A stretch of 64,000 bases of DNA from Vibrio sinus (GCF_023634645.1 NZ_JAMKMR010000018.1:25741-89740), one strand, 5' to 3'. Numbered from the stretch's first letter, positions 17,462-26,383 are shown. The notes: generated by a model from the sequence alone, not told the origin. Made by a program: numbers and translations.

Positions 17462-18121
17462 ATGTCACAAACTCCTGACCTAAAAGGAAGCAGTTTTACC
17501 CTGTCGGTCCTCCATCTTTCAGACAACGAAGTGGAGAAATCTATCCAGTTTTTGAAAAAAAAAGTGGAGCAAGCGCCGACATTCTTCACTTCTGCTCCTG
17601 TCGTAATCAATATCGCCAATGTGGCTGGTGAGGTAGACTTTTCTGAGCTAAAGAAAGGCATCAAGGAAGCGGGACTTATTCCGGTAGGCATCACTGGCAG
17701 TAAGGACGAACATACACAATCCTTAGCGTCACAAGCAGGATTTGCTATTATGTCTTCCAGCAAACCGCCCACGAAAGCCTCTAACTTGGTGCCAACGAAA
17801 GTGGTACGAACACCTATCCGTTCAGGACAGCAAGTTTATGCGAAAAACGCAGATTTAGTCGTACTGAATCATGTCAGTCCTGGTGCTGAAGTCATCGCAG
17901 ATGGCTCTATACATATTCACGGTACGCTGCGTGGACGCGCTATAGCCGGTGCAAGTGGTTCAACCGACGCAAAGATTATTTGCAACGATTTACAAGCTGA
18001 GCTGGTGTCCATCGCTGGCAACTACTGGCTCAGCGATCAAATTGATAGTGAAGTGTGGCAAAAGAAGGTCATGCTTAGTATGTCCGAAGACATGTTGCAC
18101 TATGACATACTTACTATCTAG
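17462..18121 (+). CDS. minC: MinC, septum-site inhibitor
   Basis: Inhibits FtsZ ring assembly away from mid-cell; carried to the membrane by MinD. The 219-residue protein has an N-terminal FtsZ-interacting domain (residues 1-105) and a C-terminal beta-helix dimer domain with the conserved VVLNHVSPGAEVIADGSIHI and GRAIAGASG motifs. ATG start. First gene of minCDE, 17 bases before minD. Confidence 0.98.
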   Translation: MSQTPDLKGSSFTLSVLHLSDNEVEKSIQFLKKKVEQAPTFFTSAPVVINIANVAGEVDFSELKKGIKEAGLIPVGITGSKDEHTQSLASQAGFAIMSSSKPPTKASNLVPTKVVRTPIRSGQQVYAKNADLVVLNHVSPGAEVIADGSIHIHGTLRGRAIAGASGSTDAKIICNDLQAELVSIAGNYWLSDQIDSEVWQKKVMLSMSEDMLHYDILTI

Positions 18122-18138
18122 AACATAAGGAAAACGTA

Positions 18139-18951
18139 ATGGCACGCATTATTGTTGTAACGTCAGGTAAAGGTGGTGTAGGGAAAACCACGTCTAGCGC
18201 GGCAATCGCTTCAGGGTTGTCTTTGAAGGGAAAAAAGACCGCGGTCATCGATTTCGATATTGGTTTAAGAAACCTCGATCTTATTATGGGCTGTGAACGC
18301 CGTGTGGTGTATGACTTTGTAAATGTGATTAACGGTGAAGCAACGTTAAACCAAGCTTTGATCAAAGATAAACGTACGGATAACTTGTTCGTATTGCCCG
18401 CTTCTCAAACACGAGATAAAGAAGCGCTCAATAAAGATGGCGTAAAGCGAGTCTTGGATGAGCTCGACGAAATGGGGTTTGATTTTATTCTCTGTGACTC
18501 TCCTGCAGGTATCGAACAAGGTGCGCTGATGGCACTGTACTTTGCCGACGAAGCCATCATTACCACTAACCCCGAAGTGTCATCGGTTAGAGACTCAGAT
18601 AGAATCTTAGGCATTCTAGATTCTAAATCTAGGCGCGCCGAAGAAGGGCTAGAGCCTGTAAAACAACATCTATTACTCACCCGTTATAACCCGGTGAGAG
18701 TGACTCAAGGTGAAATGCTTAGTGTCGAAGACGTAGAGGAAATTCTGCATATTTCGCTACTCGGAGTGATTCCAGAGAGCCAGGCAGTACTCAATGCTTC
18801 TAACAAAGGCGTTCCTGTCATTTTCGATGAAGATTCAGACGCAGGAATGGCCTATCATGATACTGTGGAGCGATTACTTGGTGAGCAAATAGACTTCCGC
18901 TTTCTAACAGAGCAGAAGAAGGGAATCTTTAAACGTCTATTCGGAGGCTAA
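18139..18951 (+). CDS. minD: MinD, membrane ATPase of the Min system
   Basis: Deviant Walker ATPase that oscillates pole to pole, recruits MinC and is stimulated by MinE. P-loop KGGVGKTT with the signature Lys11 and Lys16, switch II DSPAG, and the C-terminal amphipathic membrane anchor (GIFKRLFGG) are all present. 270 residues, full length. AAGGA precedes the ATG. Confidence 0.99.
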   Translation: MARIIVVTSGKGGVGKTTSSAAIASGLSLKGKKTAVIDFDIGLRNLDLIMGCERRVVYDFVNVINGEATLNQALIKDKRTDNLFVLPASQTRDKEALNKDGVKRVLDELDEMGFDFILCDSPAGIEQGALMALYFADEAIITTNPEVSSVRDSDRILGILDSKSRRAEEGLEPVKQHLLLTRYNPVRVTQGEMLSVEDVEEILHISLLGVIPESQAVLNASNKGVPVIFDEDSDAGMAYHDTVERLLGEQIDFRFLTEQKKGIFKRLFGG

Positions 18952-18957
18952 CGCGGA

Positions 18958-19221
18958 ATGTCATTATTAGAGTTTTTCCGGCCGCAAAAGAAAACATCAG
19001 CTAGTCTGGCAAAAGAAAGGCTGCAAATCATCGTCGCAGAAAGAAGAAGTGCCGATGACCCAGCACCAAGTTATCTGCCACAATTAAAAGAAGACATTTT
19101 AAAGGTGATTGGCAAATACGTAGACGTAGAGCCCTCGATGGTTGATCTGTCGTTCGAGCAAAAAGACGATGATATTTCAGTACTGGAGCTCAACGTCAAA
19201 TTACCAGATGAAGACAAATAG
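18958..19221 (+). CDS. minE: MinE, topological specificity factor
   Basis: 87-residue partner that triggers MinD ATPase and displaces MinC at mid-cell. The N-terminus SLLEFFRPQKKTSASLAKERL contains the membrane-targeting and MinD-contact helix, and the C-terminal part is the dimerising topological domain. It starts six bases after minD, so translation is coupled. Confidence 0.98.
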   Translation: MSLLEFFRPQKKTSASLAKERLQIIVAERRSADDPAPSYLPQLKEDILKVIGKYVDVEPSMVDLSFEQKDDDISVLELNVKLPDEDK

Positions 19222-19238
19222 CCAGAAAGATAAATTAA

Positions 19239-19259
19239 GGGAGCGTTTTCATCGCTCCC
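19239..19259. terminator. Hairpin between convergent minE and rnd
   Basis: GGGAGCG, loop TTTTCAT, CGCTCCC forms a 7-bp GC-rich stem. Downstream T content is modest on either strand. Position suggests a shared terminator. Confidence 0.65.
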
Positions 19260-19276
19260 CTACCCTTTTCAGCTAA

Positions 19277-20389
19277 CTATTTAATCAACTTATCGAGTTT
19301 TTCTCCAAGCAACTCTAAACGCCAACCTTGCATAAGATCAGGCAAACGAGAAGGATCTCGATTCAGTTTCCAAACCCACTTAATGAGTTGATTTAACTGC
19401 TTTTTAGAAGCGAGAAATTCTGTTGTTAGCCCCGAGTTCATCGAAGCTCGCTTCACTTCATCTTTAAGTTGTTTGAACAATTGCTTGTATCTTGGTTCAT
19501 CGACAAGACGCTCAATTCGGTCCGGGTATTCCTCTGTTGGTGTCGCTTGCTTGACTAATGAAATCACCTTTGAACCATGACGACGAATCGCGCGAGGGTC
19601 TATTCCCTCTCTTTCCATTGTTCTAGTGTCGGTTATTGCCAGCTTTGCCACAGTAAGGAGTTCTGCTTCACGAAAGACAAAGTTCATCGCCAAGTCGCGT
19701 TTTATTGCTTCTTCATAACGCCACTTAGCTAAGCGTTTTAAAATTGCTAACTCCCTCGGGCGAAGTTGCCACGCACCTTTTATGTCTAGATAAGCAAGAT
19801 CAGCATCAAGCTGTCTTGTACGCTTGCGAACAATTAAGTCACTTTCTTGCTGCGTTGCATCCCACCAACCAAGCTGAACCACTTTACTATGCAGTGTTTC
19901 AAACAGTGGGTACAAGTAATACACATCAGCCGCCGCATAGTCTAATTGCTTGTCAGTTAAAGGACGAGCTGTCCAGTCGGTTCTCGACTCACTTTTATCA
20001 AGTTCAACGTTCAAAAATTCTTTAACTAGCGCGGCAAACCCAGTAGAAACACCATTGCCTAAAAATGAGGCCATGACTTGTGTATCCACTAGAGGCATAG
20101 GTACACAAGAAAAGGCATTTTGAAACACCTCTAGATCCTCTCCACAAGCATGCAGCACCTTAAGCACGGATACATCTTGCAGCAGCTCAACAAACGCTGT
20201 CATATCAGAAAGCACTAGGGGATCGATGAGGGATAAGGTCGAGCCATCATAAAGCTGAATAAGGCCCAGTTGAGGGTAATACGTACGTGTACGCACAAAT
20301 TCGGTATCAAGCATGACTACATCACAACGGCGAGCCAGCTCACATGCGGATTCGAGATCAGACTGTGTGGTAATTATTCGATAATTCAC
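19277..20389 (-). CDS. rnd: Ribonuclease D
   Basis: 3'-5' exoribonuclease that trims tRNA precursors. The DEDD exonuclease residues are visible: Asp28 and Glu30 (VMLDTEF), an Asp in HACGEDLEVFQ and the DEDDy Tyr/Asp region YAAADVYYLYPL. An HRDC domain follows (ELAILKRLAKWRYEEAIKRD, about residues 210-290). 370 residues, usual length. The start is GTG; no better upstream start exists and the N-terminus NYRIITTQSDLESAC aligns with the expected beginning. Convergent with minE. Confidence 0.96.
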   Translation of the reverse strand: MNYRIITTQSDLESACELARRCDVVMLDTEFVRTRTYYPQLGLIQLYDGSTLSLIDPLVLSDMTAFVELLQDVSVLKVLHACGEDLEVFQNAFSCVPMPLVDTQVMASFLGNGVSTGFAALVKEFLNVELDKSESRTDWTARPLTDKQLDYAAADVYYLYPLFETLHSKVVQLGWWDATQQESDLIVRKRTRQLDADLAYLDIKGAWQLRPRELAILKRLAKWRYEEAIKRDLAMNFVFREAELLTVAKLAITDTRTMEREGIDPRAIRRHGSKVISLVKQATPTEEYPDRIERLVDEPRYKQLFKQLKDEVKRASMNSGLTTEFLASKKQLNQLIKWVWKLNRDPSRLPDLMQGWRLELLGEKLDKLIK

Positions 20390-20577
20390 TGAAATCCCAT
20401 TCAGGTTATAATTCTGTATCTTAGTCGTTATAGAGCAATGGCTTCGCTTAGTTTCCTTCGCGAGTCATTGATACAGTGCATACTATCACTATTCGTAATT
20501 CGAATCTTGTCAATTTAGGATATGGTGCAAATTTGTTTGAAACGGGTGTTTTTTGTAAGCAAGGTTTTTTAAGCGTT

Positions 20578-20614
20578 AAAAACAGGGCTATTGGTCAGCC
20601 AACCAATAGCCCTG
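20578..20614 (-). terminator. Strong terminator after fadD
   Basis: CAGGGCTATTGGT (20583-20595) pairs with ACCAATAGCCCTG (20602-20614), a perfect 13-bp stem; on the minus strand it is followed by TTTTT. Confidence 0.9.
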
Positions 20615-20657
20615 ATTTCACCAGGGCGTGTTGACCTAGCTATTTTCCCCGAAAGAG

Positions 20658-22364
20658 CTAGGCACTTTTCTCCATATGCGCATTTTTCTCAATCAAGGCA
20701 TCATTTTCCGCTTTTAACTCTCTACGGAGTATTTTACCTACGTTGGTTTTAGGTAAGTCATCGCGAAACTCGATCAGTTTCGGAACCTTATAACCGGTCA
20801 AACACTCTCTACAGTGAGACAATAGCTCTTCTTTCGTCAATGTCGGATCAGATTTTACGACAAAGATTTTGACAATCTCACCGGATTTCTCGTTTGGCTC
20901 TCCAATGGCGGCCACTTCGAGTACTTTCTCATGACCTGATACTACATCTTCTACTTCATTGGGATACACGTTAAAACCAGACACCAAAATCATGTCTTTT
21001 TTTCTATCCACTAGATGCAAAAAACCCTGATCGTCGAACTGGACAATATCGCCAGTTGAAAGCCAACCGTCTTGATTGATCACTTCTTTGGTTGCCTTCT
21101 CTCTTAGCCAATAGCCTTGCATCACTTGAGGCCCCTTCACCAATAGTTCGCCTTCACCGTCATAACCCACATCATTGCCATTTTCATCCACAATTCGAAT
21201 ATCCGTAGACGGCACTGGTAAACCAATGGAGGCGTTATACTCGGTTAAATCGTAGGGGTAAGCGGAAACCAAAGGCGCGCATTCTGTTAAACCATAGCCT
21301 TCAAGCAAGTTGACACCCGTTGTCTCTTTCCATCCCTGAGCCACCGAGCGATGAACAGACATACCACCACCTACTGCCAACTTAAGGTGTGAGAAATCTA
21401 CCTCTCGAAAATCTTCGTTGTTAACTAATGCATTAAAAAGTGTGTTCACACCCGTGATTGCCGTAAACGGAAATTTCATTATCTCTTTAACAAACCCCGG
21501 AATATCTTTCGGGTTGGTAATAAGTAGATTCCTCCCACCTAACTCCATGAATAGAAGGCAATTAACGGTCAAAGCAAAAACATGATAGAGGGGTAACGCA
21601 GTTACTACATTTTCCTTACCTTCTCTGAGAACCGGGCCGTAAATAGCTTTGCATTGTAAGACGTTTGCCACCATATTTCGATGAGTCAGTACCGCGCCTT
21701 TTGCAACACCTGTCGTACCGCCTGTGTATTGCAAAAATGCAATATCTTCACCTGATATAAACGGCTTAACGTATTGTAGTTTTCTACCTTTTCGAATTGC
21801 CAATCGCATCGAGATAGCGCCGGGTAAATGATATTTTGGCACCAATTTCTTCACATATTTGACAACAAAATCAACCAAAGTACCTTTAGCCCTAGGTAAC
21901 ATTTGTCCTAGGCTGGTTAGGATGACGTGCTTAACTGGTGTATTGTCTACCACCTCTTGCAGGGTTTTAGCAAAATTGGACACAATAACTATTGCAGATA
22001 CATCAGCGTCATTGAGCTGATGTTCAAGCTCGCGAGCGGTGTAGAGTGGGTTCACGTTAACCGCGATCAGTCCTGCACGTAACACCCCGAATAACGCGAT
22101 CGGATACTGTAGTAAGTTTGGCATCATAAGTGCCACGCGCTCACCTTTTTTCAGCTTTAGCTCATTTTGTAAATACGCAGCAAAAGCCCGACTTCTCTCC
22201 TCTAATTTACGAAACGTCATCACCGTGCCCATGTTTTCAAAGCCGGGCTGGTCTGCAAACTTGCTGATTGATTGCTCAAACAGTTCTACAAGTGACGTGT
22301 ACTGATCTGGATTAATGGTATCTGGTACGCCTTCTGGGTAACGTGCTAGCCAAGGTTTGTCCAC
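20658..22364 (-). CDS. fadD: FadD, long-chain acyl-CoA synthetase
   Basis: Activates imported fatty acids to acyl-CoA at the inner membrane, the entry step of beta-oxidation. The 568-residue adenylating enzyme has the AMP motif YTGGTTGVAKGA, LEGYGLTECAP, the fatty-acyl signature DGWLSTGDIVQFDDQGFLHL and the C-terminal lysine in TNVGKILRREL. Start is GTG with AGGAG six bases upstream; E. coli fadD also uses a weak start. A FadR-like operator lies about 110 bases upstream and a strong terminator follows. Confidence 0.96.
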   Translation of the reverse strand: MDKPWLARYPEGVPDTINPDQYTSLVELFEQSISKFADQPGFENMGTVMTFRKLEERSRAFAAYLQNELKLKKGERVALMMPNLLQYPIALFGVLRAGLIAVNVNPLYTARELEHQLNDADVSAIVIVSNFAKTLQEVVDNTPVKHVILTSLGQMLPRAKGTLVDFVVKYVKKLVPKYHLPGAISMRLAIRKGRKLQYVKPFISGEDIAFLQYTGGTTGVAKGAVLTHRNMVANVLQCKAIYGPVLREGKENVVTALPLYHVFALTVNCLLFMELGGRNLLITNPKDIPGFVKEIMKFPFTAITGVNTLFNALVNNEDFREVDFSHLKLAVGGGMSVHRSVAQGWKETTGVNLLEGYGLTECAPLVSAYPYDLTEYNASIGLPVPSTDIRIVDENGNDVGYDGEGELLVKGPQVMQGYWLREKATKEVINQDGWLSTGDIVQFDDQGFLHLVDRKKDMILVSGFNVYPNEVEDVVSGHEKVLEVAAIGEPNEKSGEIVKIFVVKSDPTLTKEELLSHCRECLTGYKVPKLIEFRDDLPKTNVGKILRRELKAENDALIEKNAHMEKSA

Positions 22365-22473
22365 ACTCTACTCCTAATTATTGTTGTTGTACCCAACTCA
22401 AGTTTCATACTTGCGCTGCTTGGCTCTGCCGAGCTTGTGGGCATTGGACGAGAAGATTCAGCCATATCCAATC

Positions 22474-22490
22474 ATCAGTTGCAACCAGAT
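22474..22490. promoter_or_regulatory. Candidate FadR operator upstream of fadD
   Basis: ATCAGTTGCAACCAGAT matches the known E. coli fadB FadR site (ATCTGGTACGACCAGAT) at 13 of 17 bases, with one half-site perfect. FadR represses fadD until acyl-CoA binds. A stronger match occurs at fadH in this window. Confidence 0.5.
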
Positions 22491-22502
22491 TCAAACACAT
22501 GT

Positions 22503-23366
22503 TTAAATTTTGTTAACCAAGCCTAAAATTGATAACGCAACAGCATGTGAATTTTCCAAATGGCAATGATGCCCACCTGCAACTGTGCGTACTTCATATT
22601 TCAAATTGCTCAGCTGAGAAAGTCGTTGCCGAAGCTCTGGGTAGCCATCCTCACCCAAAACAATTAGGTGTAAAGATTTGATATTTTTCACTATTTCATC
22701 AGCATGCTCAAAAGACATTCGGTAGATGGATTCACATTGTAGCTTAGGGTCATGTCGCCAAATATATTCACTACCTTGCTTTTTCATTCCTCTGAGTACG
22801 ATAGGCTCTATCTGATCCGGCAATAGCCGATTGACTTTGGCACGTAACGAGGTTGCCTGCTCTAACGATTCATAATGACGAATAGGTTTATCTTTAAGTT
22901 TACTGCGATTGACTATCCCAGCTCTTAGTCGCTCAACAGCATGGGAAGCTTGCTCAGGAAGAGGGCCCGCACCTTCAATTTGTACCAAAGCAGTAATCAG
23001 CTCTGGAAATGCCGAGCTTACACAGCTAGCAATTAACGCCCCAAGCGAGTGCCCAGCAAGCACGACACGCCGATGAGAAAAATGCGTCGAAATCAGCTGA
23101 TAAATATCATCGATGTAATCATGGAAAAGATAATAGTTTCCAGCAGCCTTGTGAAAAGACAGTCCGTGGCCTGGTAAATCAACCGCACATAAATGCAGGT
23201 TGGGTAACTGAGAGTGGATGGACTCCATTAACGTGGAAAAACTGGCGGCATTATCTAACCAACCGTGTAAGAATAAAACCGTCACCGTGGAAAGATCCAC
23301 ATCGCCTATTTCCAAACTGGCGAGGTGACCACCAGTGATTTGATATTCGTTATTTTGTATTTTCAT
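22503..23366 (-). CDS. Alpha/beta hydrolase
   Basis: 287-residue hydrolase with oxyanion-region motif LFLHGWLDNAASF near residue 30, nucleophile elbow GHSLGA (serine near residue 100) and a late catalytic His in GGHHCHLEN. Substrate unknown; related enzymes are esterases or C-C hydrolases. I set the start at the ATG ending at 23366, whose ATG overlaps the TGA of the upstream lipoprotein gene (ATGA), implying translational coupling; a longer frame starting at 23432 would lie within that gene. It is followed by fadD, but the 138-base gap with an operator suggests separate promoters. Confidence 0.88.
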   Translation of the reverse strand: MKIQNNEYQITGGHLASLEIGDVDLSTVTVLFLHGWLDNAASFSTLMESIHSQLPNLHLCAVDLPGHGLSFHKAAGNYYLFHDYIDDIYQLISTHFSHRRVVLAGHSLGALIASCVSSAFPELITALVQIEGAGPLPEQASHAVERLRAGIVNRSKLKDKPIRHYESLEQATSLRAKVNRLLPDQIEPIVLRGMKKQGSEYIWRHDPKLQCESIYRMSFEHADEIVKNIKSLHLIVLGEDGYPELRQRLSQLSNLKYEVRTVAGGHHCHLENSHAVALSILGLVNKI

Positions 23367-23914
23367 TTGATTTCGGTAACCACTCGACCTTGTTGAGGTC
23401 CATAATATTGATGACAATAGAGGCCTAGACATGGATAGGTATAAAACGGGCCGTCAACTACCACTCGCTTTTGGACTCGCCATAGATAATAGCCAGCCGC
23501 TTCCATCGTTGGAAAGTGATATTCATAGTCGCCCACCTTGGCGATTTCCGGCTTTAAGCTGGTTCCAAGCACCGTGATCAACCTCCCTTTCGCAAAGGTA
23601 ACTGGGTCTAGAAAACCTTTTACATAGACGATAAAACGGCCTTTCGCTTCTGCGTGCAGATTTGGTTGACCCGCTGAGTTAATAGGTAGATTGACCACTT
23701 CAATTCGCGTCTTCTGACTTAAATTTGTGACCTTGGCAATAACCCCTCCCAAACGGACTTCTTTACCTATATCATCACGTGAGTCTGACCAAGCTCGATA
23801 GTGAGTAATCACATCGGGGGTACTGGCCTTTAATGTAGCTGGCAATGAAGCACATGCGCTAAGCAAGGCGGTGGCGAGCAAGATCACTAAGTATTTGTAT
23901 GATTTATTTGCCAT
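23363..23914 (-). CDS. Slp-family outer membrane lipoprotein
   Basis: 183 residues with a lipoprotein signal peptide and lipobox LLSAC (lipidated Cys21); the residues after it (ASLP) predict outer membrane sorting. The mature part carries the Slp/YeaY signature: WSDSRDDIGKEVRLGGVIAKV and KGRFIVYVKGFLDP. In E. coli, Slp is starvation- and acid-induced, but the role is unclear. It overlaps the following hydrolase gene by four bases. ATG start. Confidence 0.9.
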   Translation of the reverse strand: MANKSYKYLVILLATALLSACASLPATLKASTPDVITHYRAWSDSRDDIGKEVRLGGVIAKVTNLSQKTRIEVVNLPINSAGQPNLHAEAKGRFIVYVKGFLDPVTFAKGRLITVLGTSLKPEIAKVGDYEYHFPTMEAAGYYLWRVQKRVVVDGPFYTYPCLGLYCHQYYGPQQGRVVTEIK

Positions 23915-23994
23915 AATAGGTTCTCATTGGTCTACTAGAAACGATAATAACGCTGGTGAAGAAAAAGCACCATACTTGCCCAAAGGAGTGAAAC

Positions 23995-24642
23995 ATGTGT
24001 TTAAAAAGACTAGTCTGGGCCACCACTTTGACCTTAGTCGCCATCGTTGTTTGTTACTATTTTATTGATAAACCAGCAGCAGAATATGCTGCGACAGTCA
24101 ATTTTCGCCAATACCCTGTCTTTTCTTGGTTCGCCTCAACCCCTGTTTATATTTCTTATTTAACAGCGATATTTGTTGTTGTGTCTATATTTTGCCTCGT
24201 GTGGGAACGACGAATTCACAAATGGATGATGTGCTCAATACTGGTCGCTGTCAGCTTAATGTTATCGACGATTGCAAAAAACATATTGAAATTTGTATTT
24301 GGGCGTTATTGGCCAGCGACATGGAAAGATGCTAACCCCTCATGGTTAGATAACCATGAATATGGGTTTCATCCATTCCATACTGGTGTCTGGTATCAAT
24401 CATTTCCATCTGGCCACGCCACAGCGATACTCGCCTCCATGACCGTCATTGGATTGTTCTATCCTAAACTAAGGAGCATCGCGTTGTTTTTAGTAGCTAT
24501 CACTTTAGTTGGCCAGTTAGCTATGTATTATCATTTTGTCAGCGACCTCATTGCTGGTGCCTATTTAGGCGCTCTTTTTGGCTTCAGTACAGTTCACCTT
24601 GCACGCCGTCACCCCATCTACCATCATGTTGTGACAAGATGA
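23995..24642 (+). CDS. PAP2-family membrane phosphatase
   Basis: Integral membrane lipid phosphatase of 215 residues with about six helices. The three acid-phosphatase motifs are visible: KFVFGRYWP (C1), SFPSGHA (C2, general-acid His) and HFVSDLIAGAYLG (C3, nucleophile His). Substrate could be undecaprenyl pyrophosphate, phosphatidylglycerophosphate or another lipid phosphate; the sequence does not decide. AAAGGAG six bases before the ATG is a strong ribosome site. Divergent from the Slp-type gene. Confidence 0.9.
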   Translation: MCLKRLVWATTLTLVAIVVCYYFIDKPAAEYAATVNFRQYPVFSWFASTPVYISYLTAIFVVVSIFCLVWERRIHKWMMCSILVAVSLMLSTIAKNILKFVFGRYWPATWKDANPSWLDNHEYGFHPFHTGVWYQSFPSGHATAILASMTVIGLFYPKLRSIALFLVAITLVGQLAMYYHFVSDLIAGAYLGALFGFSTVHLARRHPIYHHVVTR

Positions 24643-24916
24643 AAGGGTTTGAACAAGTAGAGATCACCCAGTTACTTCGGGATGAAGGATTCAGAACGAG
24701 CCGATCAGACTCCACTCCACCCACTTCATCTTTTTGGACATTTTTATTTTCATGTTTCCTAACCATGGTAAATACTATTAGTGATATACCCAAGTTACTT
24801 CAAGATGCAGAATTCAGAGCGATGTGAGCGGCCCAACTAAGGAGAAGGTCTGCTGGAGCGACATTGCTTTCTAAACCAACGAGTGAGTCAAATAGAAATG
24901 ATGAGGGGCACTAAAG
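24643..24916 (+). repeat. Intergenic block with two direct copies of the TATACCCAAGTTACTTCAAG repeat
   Basis: A clean copy (24785-24808, continuing into AATTCAGAGCGATG) follows a diverged one (24663-24684, CACCCAGTTACTTCGGGATG then GATTCAGAACGAG) about 120 bases earlier in the same orientation. A 62-codon frame across this block is translated repeat, not a gene. Confidence 0.7.
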
Positions 24917-25630
24917 GTGAAAAACGTATTACTTGCTATTACACTTTTATTTTCGTCAATTGCTGCCGCTAAAGAGCTGACCCTCGTTACCGCCGAAATC
25001 CCTCCCTACTCAATGATAGAAAACGGCGTACAAACAGGTGTATCTGTTGACGTGGTTAAAGAAATGGCTCGTAGGGTAGGACAAAATGATGAGTTTATAT
25101 TTTTACCTTGGCCTAGAGCTCAGATCACAGCATCAAAAAATAGCGCATATGGCATAGCACCACTCTCTAGAACACCTAGCCGAGAAGAAAAATTTACTTG
25201 GGTCGCGCCAATTCCAGAGATTAACAATGATTACGTGCTCGTTGCACTTGACTCACAAATAAATATCCACGACTTAAGTAGTGTCATCAACCTTTCAGTT
25301 GGCGTCCAACGCGGTACACCTGCACAACTGTTATTAGAGAAAGCTGGCTTCAGTAATATTCAACCCGTCACTTTCGAAGACCAGAACGTGGAAAAGCTGA
25401 GGAAAGGACGGATTAAACTATGGGCAATTCCTCGGCTTGTCGGAAAATATGTTTATAGAACAAATGGCTACAACCCCAACGAGCTTAACTTCGGCTACGT
25501 ATTGTCCAAACCAATTATCTACTTTGCGGCTTCAAAAGATATATCTGAGGCGGATATTAAGAAATGGAAGACTGCTCTCAAAGAAATGCGCCATGATGGC
25601 ACATTTGAAAAAATACTCTCTAGATATTGA
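24917..25630 (+). CDS. Periplasmic solute-binding protein, family 3
   Basis: 237 residues with a Sec signal peptide (NVLLAITLLFSSIAAAKE) and a bacterial extracellular solute-binding fold: TLVTAEIPPYSMIENGVQTGVSVDVV, then FLPWPRAQITASKN and a second lobe with VGVQRGTPAQ. Relatives bind amino acids or small acids. There is no permease or ATPase nearby, so it may be an orphan receptor or serve a distant transporter. GTG start with GAGGGG eight bases upstream. Confidence 0.85.
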   Translation: MKNVLLAITLLFSSIAAAKELTLVTAEIPPYSMIENGVQTGVSVDVVKEMARRVGQNDEFIFLPWPRAQITASKNSAYGIAPLSRTPSREEKFTWVAPIPEINNDYVLVALDSQINIHDLSSVINLSVGVQRGTPAQLLLEKAGFSNIQPVTFEDQNVEKLRKGRIKLWAIPRLVGKYVYRTNGYNPNELNFGYVLSKPIIYFAASKDISEADIKKWKTALKEMRHDGTFEKILSRY

Positions 25631-25995
25631 TAAACCTTCTCTAGAACGAAATTTTTATTTTCGTTTGTTATACCATCAATTTTAACCATTATTGATAGTT
25701 AATTAAGCAGATTCACGTCAAATAAAAATCATTTTTTATTAATTGTTTAAATAGTAATAAGAATAATTACATTTAATTGGTATTAGGGGCGCTTGTACGA
25801 TGTGGAACATAGTGAAGAATTAGAAAACACGTCTACTTAATCTAATGACAACGCTGGATGACTATTTTTCAAACAAATATAAGCAATTCAACCTTAGCTA
25901 TGCTTTACTATTTATCTTTCTAACTCACATTTCTCGTGATACATATTACAGTTTTATAACTTTAGGTTGCCAACCAACGCAACAATCGGCATAAT

Positions 25996-26152
25996 CTTTA
26001 CGACGCTCACGTAAAGGCCCCACAAATATATTGTGGCGTGATTTTTACGCCCGAGATTACCCAATTTGAAGAGGCGGGTAAACATGTCAGTTGGCTATAA
26101 ACAACACTCTATATAAGGTGTTGCGCTATAAGTCCTATATAACACATATAGC
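25996..26152. repeat. Array of five consecutive short stem-loops
   Basis: Perfect stems in order: CTTTACG/CGTAAAG (25996-26002, 26010-26016); CCACAA/TTGTGG (26020-26025, 26031-26036); TTACCC/GGGTAA (26057-26062, 26076-26081); CAACAC/GTGTTG (26102-26107, 26118-26123); GCTATA/TATAGC (26125-26130, 26147-26152). The CGTAAA of the first stem can instead pair with TTTACG at 26044-26049, so two mutually exclusive folds exist. Function unknown. Confidence 0.6.
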
Positions 26153-26166
26153 AATAACTAAAATAA

Positions 26167-26185
26167 GGCCTCATAAAATGAGGCC
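26167..26185 (-). terminator. Terminator-like hairpin after the 42-residue ORF
   Basis: GGCCTCA, 5-base loop, TGAGGCC; on the minus strand followed by TTATTTTAG. It lies nine bases after the stop of the possible minus-strand ORF. Confidence 0.6.
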
Positions 26186-26194
26186 AACTTCTCC

Positions 26195-26323
26195 TCAAAT
26201 TACTTCGCGACTAGCCCACTTATCGCTTTCACGCAAAATGACCTCAGTTTCATCATCGTTTTCAAAACAAAAAGCGTCGAGAATCAAACTCTTTTTTACA
26301 CAGTATTTGTCAGACTGGGTCAT
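26195..26323 (-). CDS. Possible 42-residue acidic protein or gene remnant
   Basis: ATG at 26321-26323; product begins MTQSDKYCVKKSLILDAF and continues acidic (CFENDDETEVILRESDKW). Composition looks like real protein, and a terminator hairpin follows the stop. No good ribosome site precedes the ATG, and the open frame continues upstream in protein-like sequence to at least a TTG near 26360, so it may be the tail of a decayed gene. Unrecognised. Confidence 0.35.
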   Translation of the reverse strand: MTQSDKYCVKKSLILDAFCFENDDETEVILRESDKWASREVI

Positions 26324-26346
26324 GTCATTGATTGCTAAATTTACAT

Positions 26347-26383
26347 AAAAATTAACACCTTGCAAGGTTAAGTGTTAGTTTTT
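26347..26383. terminator. Palindromic terminator-shaped element
   Basis: AAAAATTAACAC pairs with GTGTTAGTTTTT (12 positions, one G-T) around a loop that itself contains CTTGCAAG. It ends in T-runs on both strands and lies about 100 bases before the regulator gene. Confidence 0.6.

Noticed and set aside
24639..24827. 62-codon plus-strand frame after the PAP2 gene
   Set aside because: It is the dispersed repeat translated; composition and position argue against a gene.
25980..26160. Integron attC site
   Set aside because: No paired RYYYAAC and GTTRRRY core sites flank the hairpins and no integrase is in the window.
25980..26190. preQ1 riboswitch before the queF operon
   Set aside because: No match to the preQ1-I or preQ1-II core sequences that I know, and the hairpins end 300 bases before the operon. 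Left as an unexplained structure.
26091..26348. 85-codon plus-strand frame in the hairpin region
   Set aside because: Basic, Ser-rich translation antisense to a better minus-strand frame, and it runs through four stem-loops.
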